DNA of 64,000 bases from Petrimonas sp. IBARAKI (GTDB taxonomy: Bacteria > Bacteroidota > Bacteroidia > Bacteroidales > Dysgonomonadaceae): the NCBI GenBank assembly GCA_002356435.2, contig AP018040.2:496001-560000 (forward strand), in the 5' to 3' direction. Below, piece after piece: positions 36,468 to 46,000 of the stretch. Every line of letters starts with the position of its first letter. Position 1 is the stretch's first letter. The notes under the pieces are model-generated. The model did no database searches and had not been told where the DNA came from. It worked only from the letters and a program-made list of their open reading frames with translations. The translations under genes were made by a program, and so were the position numbers.

Positions 36468-37850
36468 ATGTTCAACCCCGGCCGTGTCTTATTTGTCTTT
36501 ATCCTGCTCCTCCTGTCTTGCAACAGGTCCAAGGAAGCAGGCTATGATTTTCCGCAGATCGCCGCGAAGGATACGCTCCGGGTGATCACGCTCAACACTT
36601 CCACCTCCTATTTTATTTACCGCGACCAGGAGATGGGGTATCACTACGAGATGATTAAAAGTTTTGCCGATGAGCATGGGCTGGAACTGCAGGTTGTAGT
36701 GGCCCAAAATACTTCGGCGCTTATTCAGTTGCTTCTCAACAACAGCGGCGACGTGGTTGCTTACAGCGTACCGGTAGAAAATGCGCTGAAAGACTCGGTA
36801 CTGTATTGTGGGTTGTCGGAGGTTTCCCACCAGGTAGTGGTGCAGCGTGCCGAACGCGATGATACCGTATTACAGGATGTGACGGAACTGATTGGCAGGG
36901 ATATCTATGTGCTGCGCGGTTCCAAGTACGAGCAGCGGATGAACAACCTGAACCAGGAGCTGGGAGGCGGGCTACGCCTCCGGTATGCGGACAGGGATAC
37001 GCTGGTGGAGGAAGACCTGATCCGCATGGTATCGGGAGGCGAGATCCGGTACACCGTTGCCGACGAGTATGTGGCGCGGCTCAACCATACCTACTTCCGG
37101 AACATCGATGTAGGGCTGAAGGTCAGTTTCGATCAGCGGACCTCGTGGGCAGTCCGGAAAGACACCCCTGTCCTTGCCGATTCGCTGACTGCCTGGTTCG
37201 GCAGGGTCAACCGGGCACCCCATTACCTGCGGCTGACGAAGCGTTATTTCGAGGAAGCCAAGGGTTTCCATGCCGATAATCAATCCACCTTTGTCGCGAT
37301 GCTGGCTCCCGGGCAAATTTCCCCGTGGGACGCCTACTTCAAGCAGTACGGCAAGCAGTACGGCGTGGACTGGCGGTTGCTGGCCTCCGTGTCGTACCAC
37401 GAGTCCACGTTCGATCCCGACGGCCAGTCGTGGGCCGGAGCCGGCGGGTTGATGGGGTTGATGCCGGCCACGGCGGCAGCCTTGGGTATAGCCGGAAACG
37501 ATCTGTATATACCCGAGACGAACATCCGTGCGGGAGCCGAATACCTGAAAATGCTGATCGATACGTTCTCCTCCGTTGGAAACGAGACGGAGCAGGTGAA
37601 GATGGCGTTAGCGTCCTACAACGGCGGGATCGGGCACATCGCCGATGCCCGTGCACTGGCCGAGAAGTACGCTGCCGATAAGAACGTGTGGGACGGAAAC
37701 GTGGAGCGGTTTATCCAGTTAAAACGACTGGAACAATATTACAACGACCCGGTTTGCAAAGCCGGCTATTTTCGCGGCGATGAAACCGTGAATTACGTGC
37801 GCGACGTGATCAGCCGCTGGCAGGCGTATAAATCATTATCTTCATTATAA
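36468..37850 (+). CDS. MltF-like membrane-bound lytic transglycosylase
   Basis: This 460-residue lipoprotein (LLLLSC, Cys 18) has an N-terminal solute-binding-protein family 3 domain (about 38-275) and a C-terminal SLT transglycosylase domain (about 285-455). SLT motifs include ASVSYHESTFDP with the catalytic Glu, GLMGLMPATAAALG and ALASYNGGIGH. It cleaves peptidoglycan, releasing anhydro-muropeptides. The layout matches E. coli MltF. Confidence 0.94.
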   Translation: MFNPGRVLFVFILLLLSCNRSKEAGYDFPQIAAKDTLRVITLNTSTSYFIYRDQEMGYHYEMIKSFADEHGLELQVVVAQNTSALIQLLLNNSGDVVAYSVPVENALKDSVLYCGLSEVSHQVVVQRAERDDTVLQDVTELIGRDIYVLRGSKYEQRMNNLNQELGGGLRLRYADRDTLVEEDLIRMVSGGEIRYTVADEYVARLNHTYFRNIDVGLKVSFDQRTSWAVRKDTPVLADSLTAWFGRVNRAPHYLRLTKRYFEEAKGFHADNQSTFVAMLAPGQISPWDAYFKQYGKQYGVDWRLLASVSYHESTFDPDGQSWAGAGGLMGLMPATAAALGIAGNDLYIPETNIRAGAEYLKMLIDTFSSVGNETEQVKMALASYNGGIGHIADARALAEKYAADKNVWDGNVERFIQLKRLEQYYNDPVCKAGYFRGDETVNYVRDVISRWQAYKSLSSL

Positions 37851-37967
37851 TCATAAAATTTTGATTTTTCCGAACTTTATTGTATTTTTGACCGAAAATA
37901 CAACAACTTGTCTTTACATGTGACCTGTCTCATTTTCCAGTTTACGCTGAAGACTAAAAATAATTTC

Positions 37968-39263
37968 ATGAAACGAAAAATAAGCAAAGCTCTGACCGAT
38001 TGGAAAAACAATCCCAAAAGGATGCCGCTCATCGTTAATGGTGCACGCCAGGTTGGTAAAACTTATATCATCAATCAATTTGGAAGGGAACACTATTCGG
38101 ATGTACTTTATCTCAATTTGGAGATCGAAGAACAATTTTGCCTGTTTCTTGAGACCGAGATATCACCCCGAAAAATTATGCAGTACCTCGAAGCCGTCAA
38201 AGGAATCAAGGTCGTTGCAGGCAGTACGTTGATTTTCTTTGACGAGATACAGGTCAGTGAGCGGGCGATCACCTCGTTGAAATATTTTTGCGAAGATGCG
38301 CCTGAGCATCACATCATCGCTGCCGGCTCCCTGCCCGGTATTGCCCTCAATCGCGATAAATACTCTTTCCCGGTGGGTAAAGTGCAGCAGATAAACATGT
38401 TTCCGCTTGACTTCGAGGAATATTTATGGGCAATGGACAGAGCACTATTGTCGAAAGAGATCGAAGAACATTTCGTAAGTAACGAGGCCATGTCCGAAGC
38501 TCTTCATGCCGTTGCGTTGGATTATTACCGTCAATATATGATTGTCGGAGGAATGCCAGCCGCGGTGACTTCGTTTGTTGATACACAAAGTTTTCATGAT
38601 GTGCAATTGATCCAAAACGGTATCATTCAGCAGTACATTGCGGATATGTCAAAATATGCCACTGCGGCAACAAGTGTCAAGATCAGGGCTTGTTATAATT
38701 CCATTCCGGCGCAGTTGGCAAAAGAGAACAACAAGTTTCAATATAAGATTGTACAACGCGGAGGCACTGCTACAATTTTCGGAGAATCGATAGAGTGGCT
38801 TCAATTTGCGGGAATTGTGCTCAAATGTCAAAAGTTGGAACATGGGTTTATACCGGTCAGTGCTTATGCCGACTTATCCAATTTCAAATTATACATGGGC
38901 GATATCGGAATGCTCACGTTGCACTCCAGGATACCGTTACAGGTCTTGTTATCGCCTGTTGAAGCGGATAATATTTTTCTCGGTTCCATGGCCGAGAATT
39001 ATGTAGCACAGGCATTGGCCGCCAAAGGGGTTGCTCTGTTCTATTGGCAAAGCGAGGGCAAGGCAGAAATCGATTTTGTTTTACAAAATGATGACGGTGT
39101 TGTTCCGGTAGAAGTAAAAAAAGGATACCGGAACCGTTCCCGAAGCCTATCACTTTTTGCAAAGAGATACCATTCGCCATACGCTATTCAGATCAGTAAA
39201 AAGAATTTTGGTTTTGAGAACGATGTGAAATCTGTTCCTCTCTATGCAGCATTTTGCATATGA
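37968..39263 (+). CDS. AAA ATPase with DUF4143 nuclease-like domain
   Basis: Started at the ATG at 37968, it has 431 residues. An AAA_14 domain carries Walker A NGARQVGKT near residue 25 and Walker B LIFFDEIQ near 90. The C-terminal DUF4143 part is PD-(D/E)xK-like (EIDFVLQNDDG, VPVEVKKG). These are common in Bacteroidales in tens of copies, with no proven role. The longer reading to 37908 adds a non-conserved tail. It marks the start of the accessory region. Confidence 0.88.
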   Translation: MKRKISKALTDWKNNPKRMPLIVNGARQVGKTYIINQFGREHYSDVLYLNLEIEEQFCLFLETEISPRKIMQYLEAVKGIKVVAGSTLIFFDEIQVSERAITSLKYFCEDAPEHHIIAAGSLPGIALNRDKYSFPVGKVQQINMFPLDFEEYLWAMDRALLSKEIEEHFVSNEAMSEALHAVALDYYRQYMIVGGMPAAVTSFVDTQSFHDVQLIQNGIIQQYIADMSKYATAATSVKIRACYNSIPAQLAKENNKFQYKIVQRGGTATIFGESIEWLQFAGIVLKCQKLEHGFIPVSAYADLSNFKLYMGDIGMLTLHSRIPLQVLLSPVEADNIFLGSMAENYVAQALAAKGVALFYWQSEGKAEIDFVLQNDDGVVPVEVKKGYRNRSRSLSLFAKRYHSPYAIQISKKNFGFENDVKSVPLYAAFCI

Positions 39264-39276
39264 CAATAGGTGCAGG

Positions 39277-39723
39277 TTATTTTTTTCGGGTCAGTTTCTT
39301 CCAGACCGTTTCTTTCTGTGCATTCACAAAAGTGGCTTCGTCCGCTAGAGTGATTCTGCCGCTCACAATTGTTCCGGTTATCACGCTTTCTTCCGCATTT
39401 TCCGGTGTCAGTATAACCGTTGGATAGGTGAAGCTGTAGGTATATTTGGTAGTGATCTTGGTGCTGGCAGCATTTTCCTGATAAGTGTACGTACACTCCT
39501 GCCTGTCGAAACTGAGTTTCATGGTAATTCCAAAGGTGTTGGCCCATTCCCACTCGGTCAGGTATAAGCCGATATCGCCTTTCGACAGGTCCGACAACAT
39601 GTTGTAATTGGGCCTGGAAGCTCCCAACGGATCTTCTTCGTTGTCCTTGTCACATCCGCTAAAGCATACTCCTCCCATCATCAGGATTAACATTGTTAAG
39701 AATTGCGCGCTTTTCTTTCTCAT
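39277..39723 (-). CDS. Small lipoprotein of unknown function
   Basis: Starting at the ATG at 39723 gives 148 residues with a lipoprotein signal (GGVCFSGC). A longer in-frame reading upstream breaks the signal. The body is a predicted beta-rich domain (YLTEWEWANTFGITMKLSF). It converges with the AAA ATPase gene by 13 bases. A second copy of its start and promoter region occurs at 49299-49347, where only 13 codons remain. Confidence 0.7.
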   Translation of the reverse strand: MRKKSAQFLTMLILMMGGVCFSGCDKDNEEDPLGASRPNYNMLSDLSKGDIGLYLTEWEWANTFGITMKLSFDRQECTYTYQENAASTKITTKYTYSFTYPTVILTPENAEESVITGTIVSGRITLADEATFVNAQKETVWKKLTRKK

Positions 39724-39770
39724 GATACCTCTGTTTATTCCGTAAAAGTATACATTTTTAACAAAACAGG
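39721..39770. repeat. Shared leader sequence, copy 1 of 2
   Basis: These 50 bases cover the start codon and leader of the lipoprotein gene. They match 49299-49347 at about 41 of 50 positions, in the same orientation. Confidence 0.7.
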
Positions 39771-39780
39771 CAATACCTTC

Positions 39781-39831
39781 ATGCAAATGAATTGCATTTA
39801 AAATAAACTGCATTTACATTATATGCAATTC
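39781..39831. promoter_or_regulatory. Cluster of TGCAT/ATGCA motifs upstream of the lipoprotein gene
   Basis: GAATTGCAT at 39789-39797 is the reverse complement of ATGCAATTC at 39823-39831. ATGCAA at 39781 and TGCAT at 39809 add further sites. The set may be an operator. The binding factor is unknown. Confidence 0.4.
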
Positions 39832-39862
39832 CAGTCGCCTTTATGTAAGTTCAAATGTCTAT

Positions 39863-40424
39863 TCAATTAATACTTCTTGTTCCATCTTCACGGAATCTCC
39901 AGAAGTTTAATTCATGTCCAATTCTACCTAAAACAATCCACTTGTTTAAGTTATTACTATTAGCCCACTCTGTGAATACTTTTTGAATTTGATATTGATC
40001 TAATTTCACAGCAGGAGCATTCTTCCATATTTTTTCTGAAATCAAGCCATCACTTGCAAACTTATCTGCTTCTTTTTCCAATTTATCTACTCTCTCCTTT
40101 TCTTCAAGAGTTATAAACTCCTTACTTTGGTTTTTAGACAAATGAAGAAATATATGCCCTATTTCATGCAGTAAAACAAAAGCAAAATTGTCAATCTTAT
40201 CTCTTCTTTTAGTAATCACAATACAGGGCGTTCCTTCATGATAAAAAGAATATACCTCTATTGGAAAGTATGTCTCTCCATTGTTTGTTTACAACGAACA
40301 GGCGACAATCCCTCGTTGATTTCGTTGTTCCGTATTTGGCATCTTCAGATTTATGAAGGCTTTTGGGGAACTCTTTATAACTTTCTATAATACGTCTTAT
40401 GCCGCTGGATGCGATCGTAGCCAA
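39863..40424 (-). pseudogene. Decayed ImmA/IrrE (HigA-like) metallopeptidase gene
   Basis: Two reading frames together give one domain. The 5' part (TTG at 40424 through FVVNKQ, frame ending 40236) is followed, after a one-base shift near 40275, by NGETYFPIEVYSFYHEGTP and then KIDNFAFVLLHEIGHIFLHL. The zinc motif HEIGH is intact in the 39863-40219 frame. The C-terminal GRIGHELNFWRF is typical of ImmA/IrrE proteins fused to HTH domains. The HTH is missing and the frame is broken, so the gene is probably dead. It abuts the PIN remnant, overlapping it. Confidence 0.6.
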
Positions 40425-40612
40425 TTGTAATCAGCATAAGTCACTTTTCTTGTTCGTTTTTCTGATTCTTCTGGCGAAACACCTTTTCTATGCATCATAT
40501 TCTTCCATTCATCAAAAATATGATTACTCCATTTTGGTGTATACAAATCATAATAGGCAAACCTAAATCACATGGTATCCAGCACTGCCGTAAATCGAAC
40601 GCTATGAATCAT
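40397..40612 (-). pseudogene. Broken PIN-domain toxin
   Basis: From the ATG at 40612 the frame reads MIHSVRFTAVLDT, then meets an in-frame TGA, then resumes FAYYDLYTPKWSNHIFDEW and HRKGVSPEESEKRTRKV. Intact PIN toxins have about ten more residues (including RDLL-type segments) between the first Asp and the WS motif, so an in-frame deletion plus nonsense codon is seen. The end of the gene is replaced by other sequence. The start overlaps the antitoxin stop by 11 bases, the usual layout. Confidence 0.75.
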
Positions 40613-41057
40613 AACGCCCTAGATCTTCGTCTGCATGCATCATCTCAATGAGCCGTTTCTTTTGCTCTTCTTTCATTTTCTTTTTGTAGTCAATCACATC
40701 CTCATATTTAATGCGACGATGTTTACCTACTTTTGTATATTCAATTTTTCCCTCCTCCAGTAATTTCACGAGATAGGGTCTTGAACATCCTAGAATTTCC
40801 GCAGCTTTTTGCGTTGTCACTTCTGTTGCAAGAGGTACTATTGATATAGGCTTACCCTGACTCATTGCTTTTAGTATTTCACCTAATAAATTCAATGCTT
40901 TAACAGGAAGAATAATTCTCTCCCCGGTCTCTTCAATCTCAATTTCCATCTGGTCCGATTTTAACTGTTCAAGTGAGGAAATGAGAGAAGTGTAAGACTC
41001 CTGTGCTAATTTTCGATCACGTTTATTAGGTCTTTTTATCTCATTTGTCGTTACCAT
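40602..41057 (-). CDS. HTH (excisionase-type) antitoxin, probable PIN partner
   Basis: This 151-residue protein has a MerR/Xis-like helix-turn-helix: TTQKAAEILGCSRPYLVKLL at about 85-105, then a wing GKIEYTKVGKHRRIKYEDV. The charged C-terminal helix (KKKMKEEQKKRLIEMM) would bind and neutralise a toxin. The partner gene is a broken PIN gene that begins before this gene ends, so the antitoxin is now an orphan, perhaps kept as a repressor or as protection. The promoter is a TATATTTG box at 41084-41091 with a four-fold repeat. Confidence 0.8.
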   Translation of the reverse strand: MVTTNEIKRPNKRDRKLAQESYTSLISSLEQLKSDQMEIEIEETGERIILPVKALNLLGEILKAMSQGKPISIVPLATEVTTQKAAEILGCSRPYLVKLLEEGKIEYTKVGKHRRIKYEDVIDYKKKMKEEQKKRLIEMMHADEDLGRYDS

Positions 41058-41083
41058 AACTGTAGTTTTTAATGTTGTAACTG

Positions 41084-41091
41084 CAAATATA
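41084..41091 (-). promoter_or_regulatory. -7 promoter element for the antitoxin
   Basis: TATATTTG on the minus strand, 26 bases upstream of the ATG at 41057. The repeats at 41093-41128 lie directly upstream of it. Confidence 0.6.
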
Positions 41092-41092
41092 A

Positions 41093-41128
41093 ACGAAATA
41101 TACGAAACATATGAAATAAACGAAATAG
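41093..41128. repeat. Four tandem 9-bp operator-like repeats
   Basis: ACGAAATAT, ACGAAACAT, ATGAAATAA and ACGAAATAG follow each other without gaps. The core NNGAAANA is shared by all four. They fill the spacer between the -7 box and the expected -33 site of the antitoxin promoter, the place for a cooperative autorepressor. Confidence 0.7.
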
Positions 41129-41501
41129 ATAGTTTGCCTAACTAGTTTATTCTGCAAACTCATTTAAAGCTAATTCAGCGTATTATTTGGACAAATCAGC
41201 ATTAAACGATGTTGCCATGCTCGTCGGAGAGAACGAATTTAAGAAGCTGAATGAGCGAAAAATTACTATGTCCGCTGGCGGCTTTTCGCCCTTTCGGTAA
41301 TCAACAAGAGCTCACTTTTGCAAAGACAGTAAAAATCAATTGGTTGAAAGTAAATGTCAACTTCAATTCTTTTATTTAGAAATCATTAACCTTTAATTTT
41401 GCCCTTAATTTATAAATCTTGTCTCATTGTCGAGCCCATTCGCCTGTTGTCATTCAGCTAAATTAACATTTGATGGGCTATTATTAAATCATTAGACACT
41501 C
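41129..41501. other. Gap between the antitoxin and the SusCD locus
   Basis: This gap contains a short frame (about 41170-41300) reading SALNDVAMLVGENEFKKLNE, possibly a remnant, not recognised. It also contains a -7 box for the SusCD locus at 41394-41401 and a leader inverted repeat, AGCCCAT at 41433-41439 with ATGGGCT at 41473-41479. Nothing else is visible. Confidence 0.4.
41394..41401 (+). promoter_or_regulatory. -7 promoter element for the SusCD locus
   Basis: TAATTTTG fits TAnnTTTG, about 100 bases before the first ATG. The leader can form a hairpin. Confidence 0.45.
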
Positions 41502-42998
41502 ATGAAAAAAATTATTTTAAAAAAACTCCTGTTAATCACTGCATGTGAGTTGCCCGTATCATTTAATTTTTTTGTATGGTTGTTAGTCATATGCATGACA
41601 GTAGCCATTACTGCTACGGGATGTAGCCAGCAAGGCGGGTACGAAGGGCCCAAAAGTGTGACACCCCCTGATCCTTCCAGGCCGGTGCTCTTTTCCGGGT
41701 TTTCTCCGAAGGAGGGAGCCGTACGTACGCTTCTCTTTTTTGAAGGAAGCAACTTCGGTACGGATGTATCGAAAATTGAAGTATTCATTGGTGGTGTAGC
41801 AGCCCCCGTAATTGGTTCATCGGGAACAAAGATCTGTGCGATGGTACCCCGGCGGTCCGGCAGGGGCGATGTGGTGGTCCGTATCAAGGACCAGGACGGA
41901 AAAATGATCAAGGAACATACCTTCGAAGATCTGTTTACACTTCAAGCTGCCTTGCAGGTGAATACGCTGACCGGGAAAGTAGACCCTCAAACCAACTCGT
42001 CGAGCATCATCAACGGATCGTTTGAGGAGGCCGAATTTCAACACCCCTGGTGGCTGGAATTCGACATTGACGATGAGGGCAATAAAATCATCTATTGTAT
42101 CGATGAGGAGAACCTGGCAGCCCTGCGGAAGATCAACCTCACGACAAAAGAGGTCTCTTCCGTTTTCATGAAAGGACAGGCAGGCGTGCATCAGGTAAAA
42201 TCGATGTTGTTCGACACACCGACGAGAGATACCCTCTTTTTCGTGGATGACAACGGCCGTGGAAATTGGAATGATCGTCATCAGATGCCAAATATGTTTT
42301 ATTCGCTGCGTAACGAGGGATTCCGTAAAGTGTATCCCTATTTGTACGCTCAATGCTCCTATTCCGCCGTATCCATGAGCGACGGATCCATCTTCTACAA
42401 CACCTGGCAATCGTCCGAGGTGTACAAAGCCCGTCAGGTCTTTGACGAGAGTAGCGGGATGTGGGACGGAAAAGCATTGTTCAGCGTCAGGGCCAACTCC
42501 AGCGATCATGTATTCATGTTCCGGCACCCTGATGATCTGTATGTGTACATGACCGGCTTCAACGGTGTTTACCGCTGTGCTTACGATAAAACAAAAAAAG
42601 AACTGGTTTCATCCGTACTTCATGTAGGTGATATCGGTGGCGGAGGGGGGTATGTAGATGCTCCGGGAAGCTCCGCCCGGTTCAGTCGCCCGCGACAGGG
42701 AGTGTTCGTGAAGAATAAAGAGTACGAAGCACAGGGTAAGGAGGATGTATATGACTTTTATGTGTGCGATCATAATAACAATGCCATCAGGAAAGTAACC
42801 CCTGACGGCGAAGTCAGTACGTTTGCGGGACGGGGAAGCGTGGGGGTTGACGGGAAAGTATGGGGTTGGATCGACGGCGATGCCCGTGAGACAGCTCGCT
42901 TTCGGGAACCTACCGGCATCTGTTACGACGAGGAAGAGGAGATCTTTTACGTGGCCGACCGCGAAAACAAACGGATACGCACCATCTCCGTAGAATGA
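41502..42998 (+). CDS. IPT/TIG and NHL-repeat surface lipoprotein
   Basis: This 498-residue protein begins with a long hydrophobic leader and a lipobox-like ITATGC (Cys 45). An IPT/TIG immunoglobulin-like domain is at about 65-150 (VLFSGFSPKEGAVRTLLFFEGSNFG), followed by NHL-like beta-propeller repeats (IRKVTPDGEVSTFAGRGSVGVDG and IRTISVE). In SusCD loci such SusE-position lipoproteins bind glycan at the cell surface. It precedes susC by 16 bases, in an unusual first position. Confidence 0.85.
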   Translation: MKKIILKKLLLITACELPVSFNFFVWLLVICMTVAITATGCSQQGGYEGPKSVTPPDPSRPVLFSGFSPKEGAVRTLLFFEGSNFGTDVSKIEVFIGGVAAPVIGSSGTKICAMVPRRSGRGDVVVRIKDQDGKMIKEHTFEDLFTLQAALQVNTLTGKVDPQTNSSSIINGSFEEAEFQHPWWLEFDIDDEGNKIIYCIDEENLAALRKINLTTKEVSSVFMKGQAGVHQVKSMLFDTPTRDTLFFVDDNGRGNWNDRHQMPNMFYSLRNEGFRKVYPYLYAQCSYSAVSMSDGSIFYNTWQSSEVYKARQVFDESSGMWDGKALFSVRANSSDHVFMFRHPDDLYVYMTGFNGVYRCAYDKTKKELVSSVLHVGDIGGGGGYVDAPGSSARFSRPRQGVFVKNKEYEAQGKEDVYDFYVCDHNNNAIRKVTPDGEVSTFAGRGSVGVDGKVWGWIDGDARETARFREPTGICYDEEEEIFYVADRENKRIRTISVE

Positions 42999-43014
42999 AC
43001 CAAAGGAATAAAAC

Positions 43015-46000
43015 ATGAAAAAAATGAAGAAATTTATACTATCCACTATATGTACCATGATCTGTGCATCGAGCATTTTTGCTCAACGAAAGAGTGTGGA
43101 AGTCACCGGAACCATTGTCGATGCAGAAGGAGTCCCGTTAATCGGTGCCACGGTTATCGTAAAAGAAAAACCGGGACTGGGAGTAGCTTCCGACATTGAC
43201 GGGAACTACAAGATAAAGATTGAACCTTTTCAATATCTTGTTTTCTCATACATCGGTTACGAAACGCAGGAGCACCTGGTAAAGGATAAAGATACGATAC
43301 TTGATATCACGATGCAGGAATCAAAAGCGACCGCCCTCGATGAGGTGACCATCACCGGAATGGGCCCGCAGAAGAAAGTGACCGTCACAGGCGCTATCAC
43401 TACCGTAGAAGTGGGTACACTGAGGACACCCGTGTCGAGCCTCACCAATGCTTTGGCCGGGAACGTGGCGGGAGTGATGGCCATGCAACGTTCGGGCCAG
43501 CCGGGATCCAACACATCCGAATTCTGGATTCGCGGTATTTCAACCTTCGGGGGCAGTTCCAGTGCCCTTATCCTGGTCGATGGGTTTGAGCGTAGCATGG
43601 ATGAACTCAACATCGAGGATATAGAGTCGTTCTCGGTGCTGAAGGATGCCTCCGCCACCGCTATTTACGGGTCACGCGGCGCTAACGGGGTTATTCTTAT
43701 CAATACAAAAAGAGGAGGGGAGGGAAAAGTAGAGGTGAACGCCAAATCGGAATATACTTGGACTACCCGTACCCGTACGCCCAAATTCGTGGATGGGCTC
43801 ACCTATGCTTCCATGGCTAACGAAGCCCGTACCACTCGTAATCAGAAAGCGGTTTATACCGATCAGGAGTTGATGATGATCGGTGAACAGCTCGATCCGG
43901 ACATCTATCCCAATGTGGACTGGATGGACCTTTTGTTGAAAGACGGTGCTCCGATGTATCGTTCCTCAGTCAGTGTGAAAGGTGGGGGAGCCAAGGCAAG
44001 GTATTATCTCTCCGGCAGCTTTCTCGACGAGGGAGGCATGTACCATGTGGATAGGACGATGAAGGAATACGATACCAATGCCAATTATCAGCGTTATAAC
44101 TATCGTTTGAACATGGATATGAACCTGACTACCTCCACCCTTATTCAGGTAGGTATCGGAGGGGCCCTGGAAAAATCGAATCGTTCCGGGGCAATCAGTA
44201 CTGACGACATCTGGTATTCAGTGTTTGGCTATAACCCCATTACCATGCCGGTGATGTATTCCAACGGATATGTGCCGATCATGCAGGGCGAAGATGCGGA
44301 GTCGTGGGAGAGGAAATACAATCCCTGGATTGCCGCTACGCAGACAGGATACTCCGAGATATGGCAAAACACCATCAATTCCAATGTGACGTTAGAACAG
44401 AAACTGGATTTCATTACCGAAGGGTTAAAATTTTCAGGCCGATTCGGGTATGATACCTATAATTACAACTACATTCAGCGCCGAAAAAATCCGGAGATGT
44501 GGAGAGCCGAACGGCAACGGGACTCCGACGGAGAGATTGTCTTTAACCGGTTGGTTCCGGAGCGGCTGATGTCTCAGGGATCTTCTGCATCAGGCGACAG
44601 AAAGGAGTTCGTGGAGGCAGAGATGTCTTACGGGAGAAACTTCAATGACCACAACGTGGGCGGTGTGCTTAAGTACACGCACGATAACTACGTGAACACT
44701 TCCGGCATAGGGGGAAATATCATGGAGGGTATCGCACGCCGTCATCAGGGATTGGCCGGAAACCTCTCTTACGGATATAAGAACCGCTACCTCTTCAATT
44801 TCAATTTTGGGTATAACGGTTCGGAGAACTTTGCCAAGGGGCATCAGTTCGGATTCTTCCCCGCTTATTCTGCAGCGTGGAACATCGCGGAGGAGCCGTT
44901 TGTGAAAGACCGTATGGATTGGTTGGGAATGCTCAAGATCCGGTATTCTTACGGTGAAGTGGGAACCGATAACTCCTCATCCCGTTTTCCCTACCTGGCC
45001 GATTTCGGAAACTACAGCAGGAACACACCGGCAGGCGATCAGGATGTTTATTACAACTGGGGCGACCTGAACAGTGCTTTCGGTTATCCGGGATTGACCT
45101 ATACCCGGGTATCCTCCAACAACGTCACTTGGGAGATTGCCAAAAAACACGACCTGGGAGTAGACCTTTACTTGTGGGGAGACAAGTTTGGACTGACAGT
45201 CGACTACTTCGACGAAAAGCGGGACGGCATCTATATGGTCCGATCCTATCTGTCCGATATGGTGGGTATCCAGGGCTCCAACCCCTCCGCCAACGTGGGC
45301 AGTGTGAAGACCAACGGGTTCGATGGGAACTTTAAGCTGGATCAGAAAGTAGCCGATGTGGCGCTGCAGATCCGCGGCAACTTCACCTACAGCAAAAACG
45401 AGATCACCGAAGCCGATGAGATGGTGAACCGTTATCCCTACCTCCGTCGCACCGGCTATCGTGTGGATCAGGCAAAGGGTTTGATCGCCCTGGGCCTGTT
45501 CAAGGATTATGAAGATATCCGCAACAGCCCCCGCCAGGACTTCAGTGATCGCAGGGACGTCATGCCCGGCGACATCAAGTATAAGGATATCAATGGAGAC
45601 GGCATCATCAACAACGATGATATAGTACCCATCGGCTCTACCACACGACCCAACCTTATTTATGGCCTCGGCCTTTCTGCCACATGGAGGGGTTTTGACT
45701 TTAACCTCCATTTCCAGGGGGCGGGCAAATCCCACTTCTTCATCAACGGGTTCACCGTTTATCCTTTTGTCAATGGAGAGTGGGGCAACATCCTCGAAGA
45801 GATGGCCAACTCCAACCGCTGGATACTGGGTGTCAACGAAGACCCCAATGCCGAATATCCCCGGTTGAGTTACGGCGGCAACGCCAACAACTACCGTGCC
45901 TCTACCTACTGGTTGCGCGACGGCTCCTACCTGCGGTTGAAAACGCTGGAGATGGGTTACACCCTGCCCAAGGCATTGACTACCCGGATGTTTATGGACA

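Noticed and set aside
41170-41300. Possible gene remnant reading ALNDVAMLVGENEFKKL
   Set aside because: Short, lacks a clear start and matches no family I know; kept only as a note in the gap entry.
41817-42527. 236-residue ORF opposite the TIG/NHL gene
   Set aside because: Mirror of a clearly coding gene with signal peptide and domains; no family recognised.
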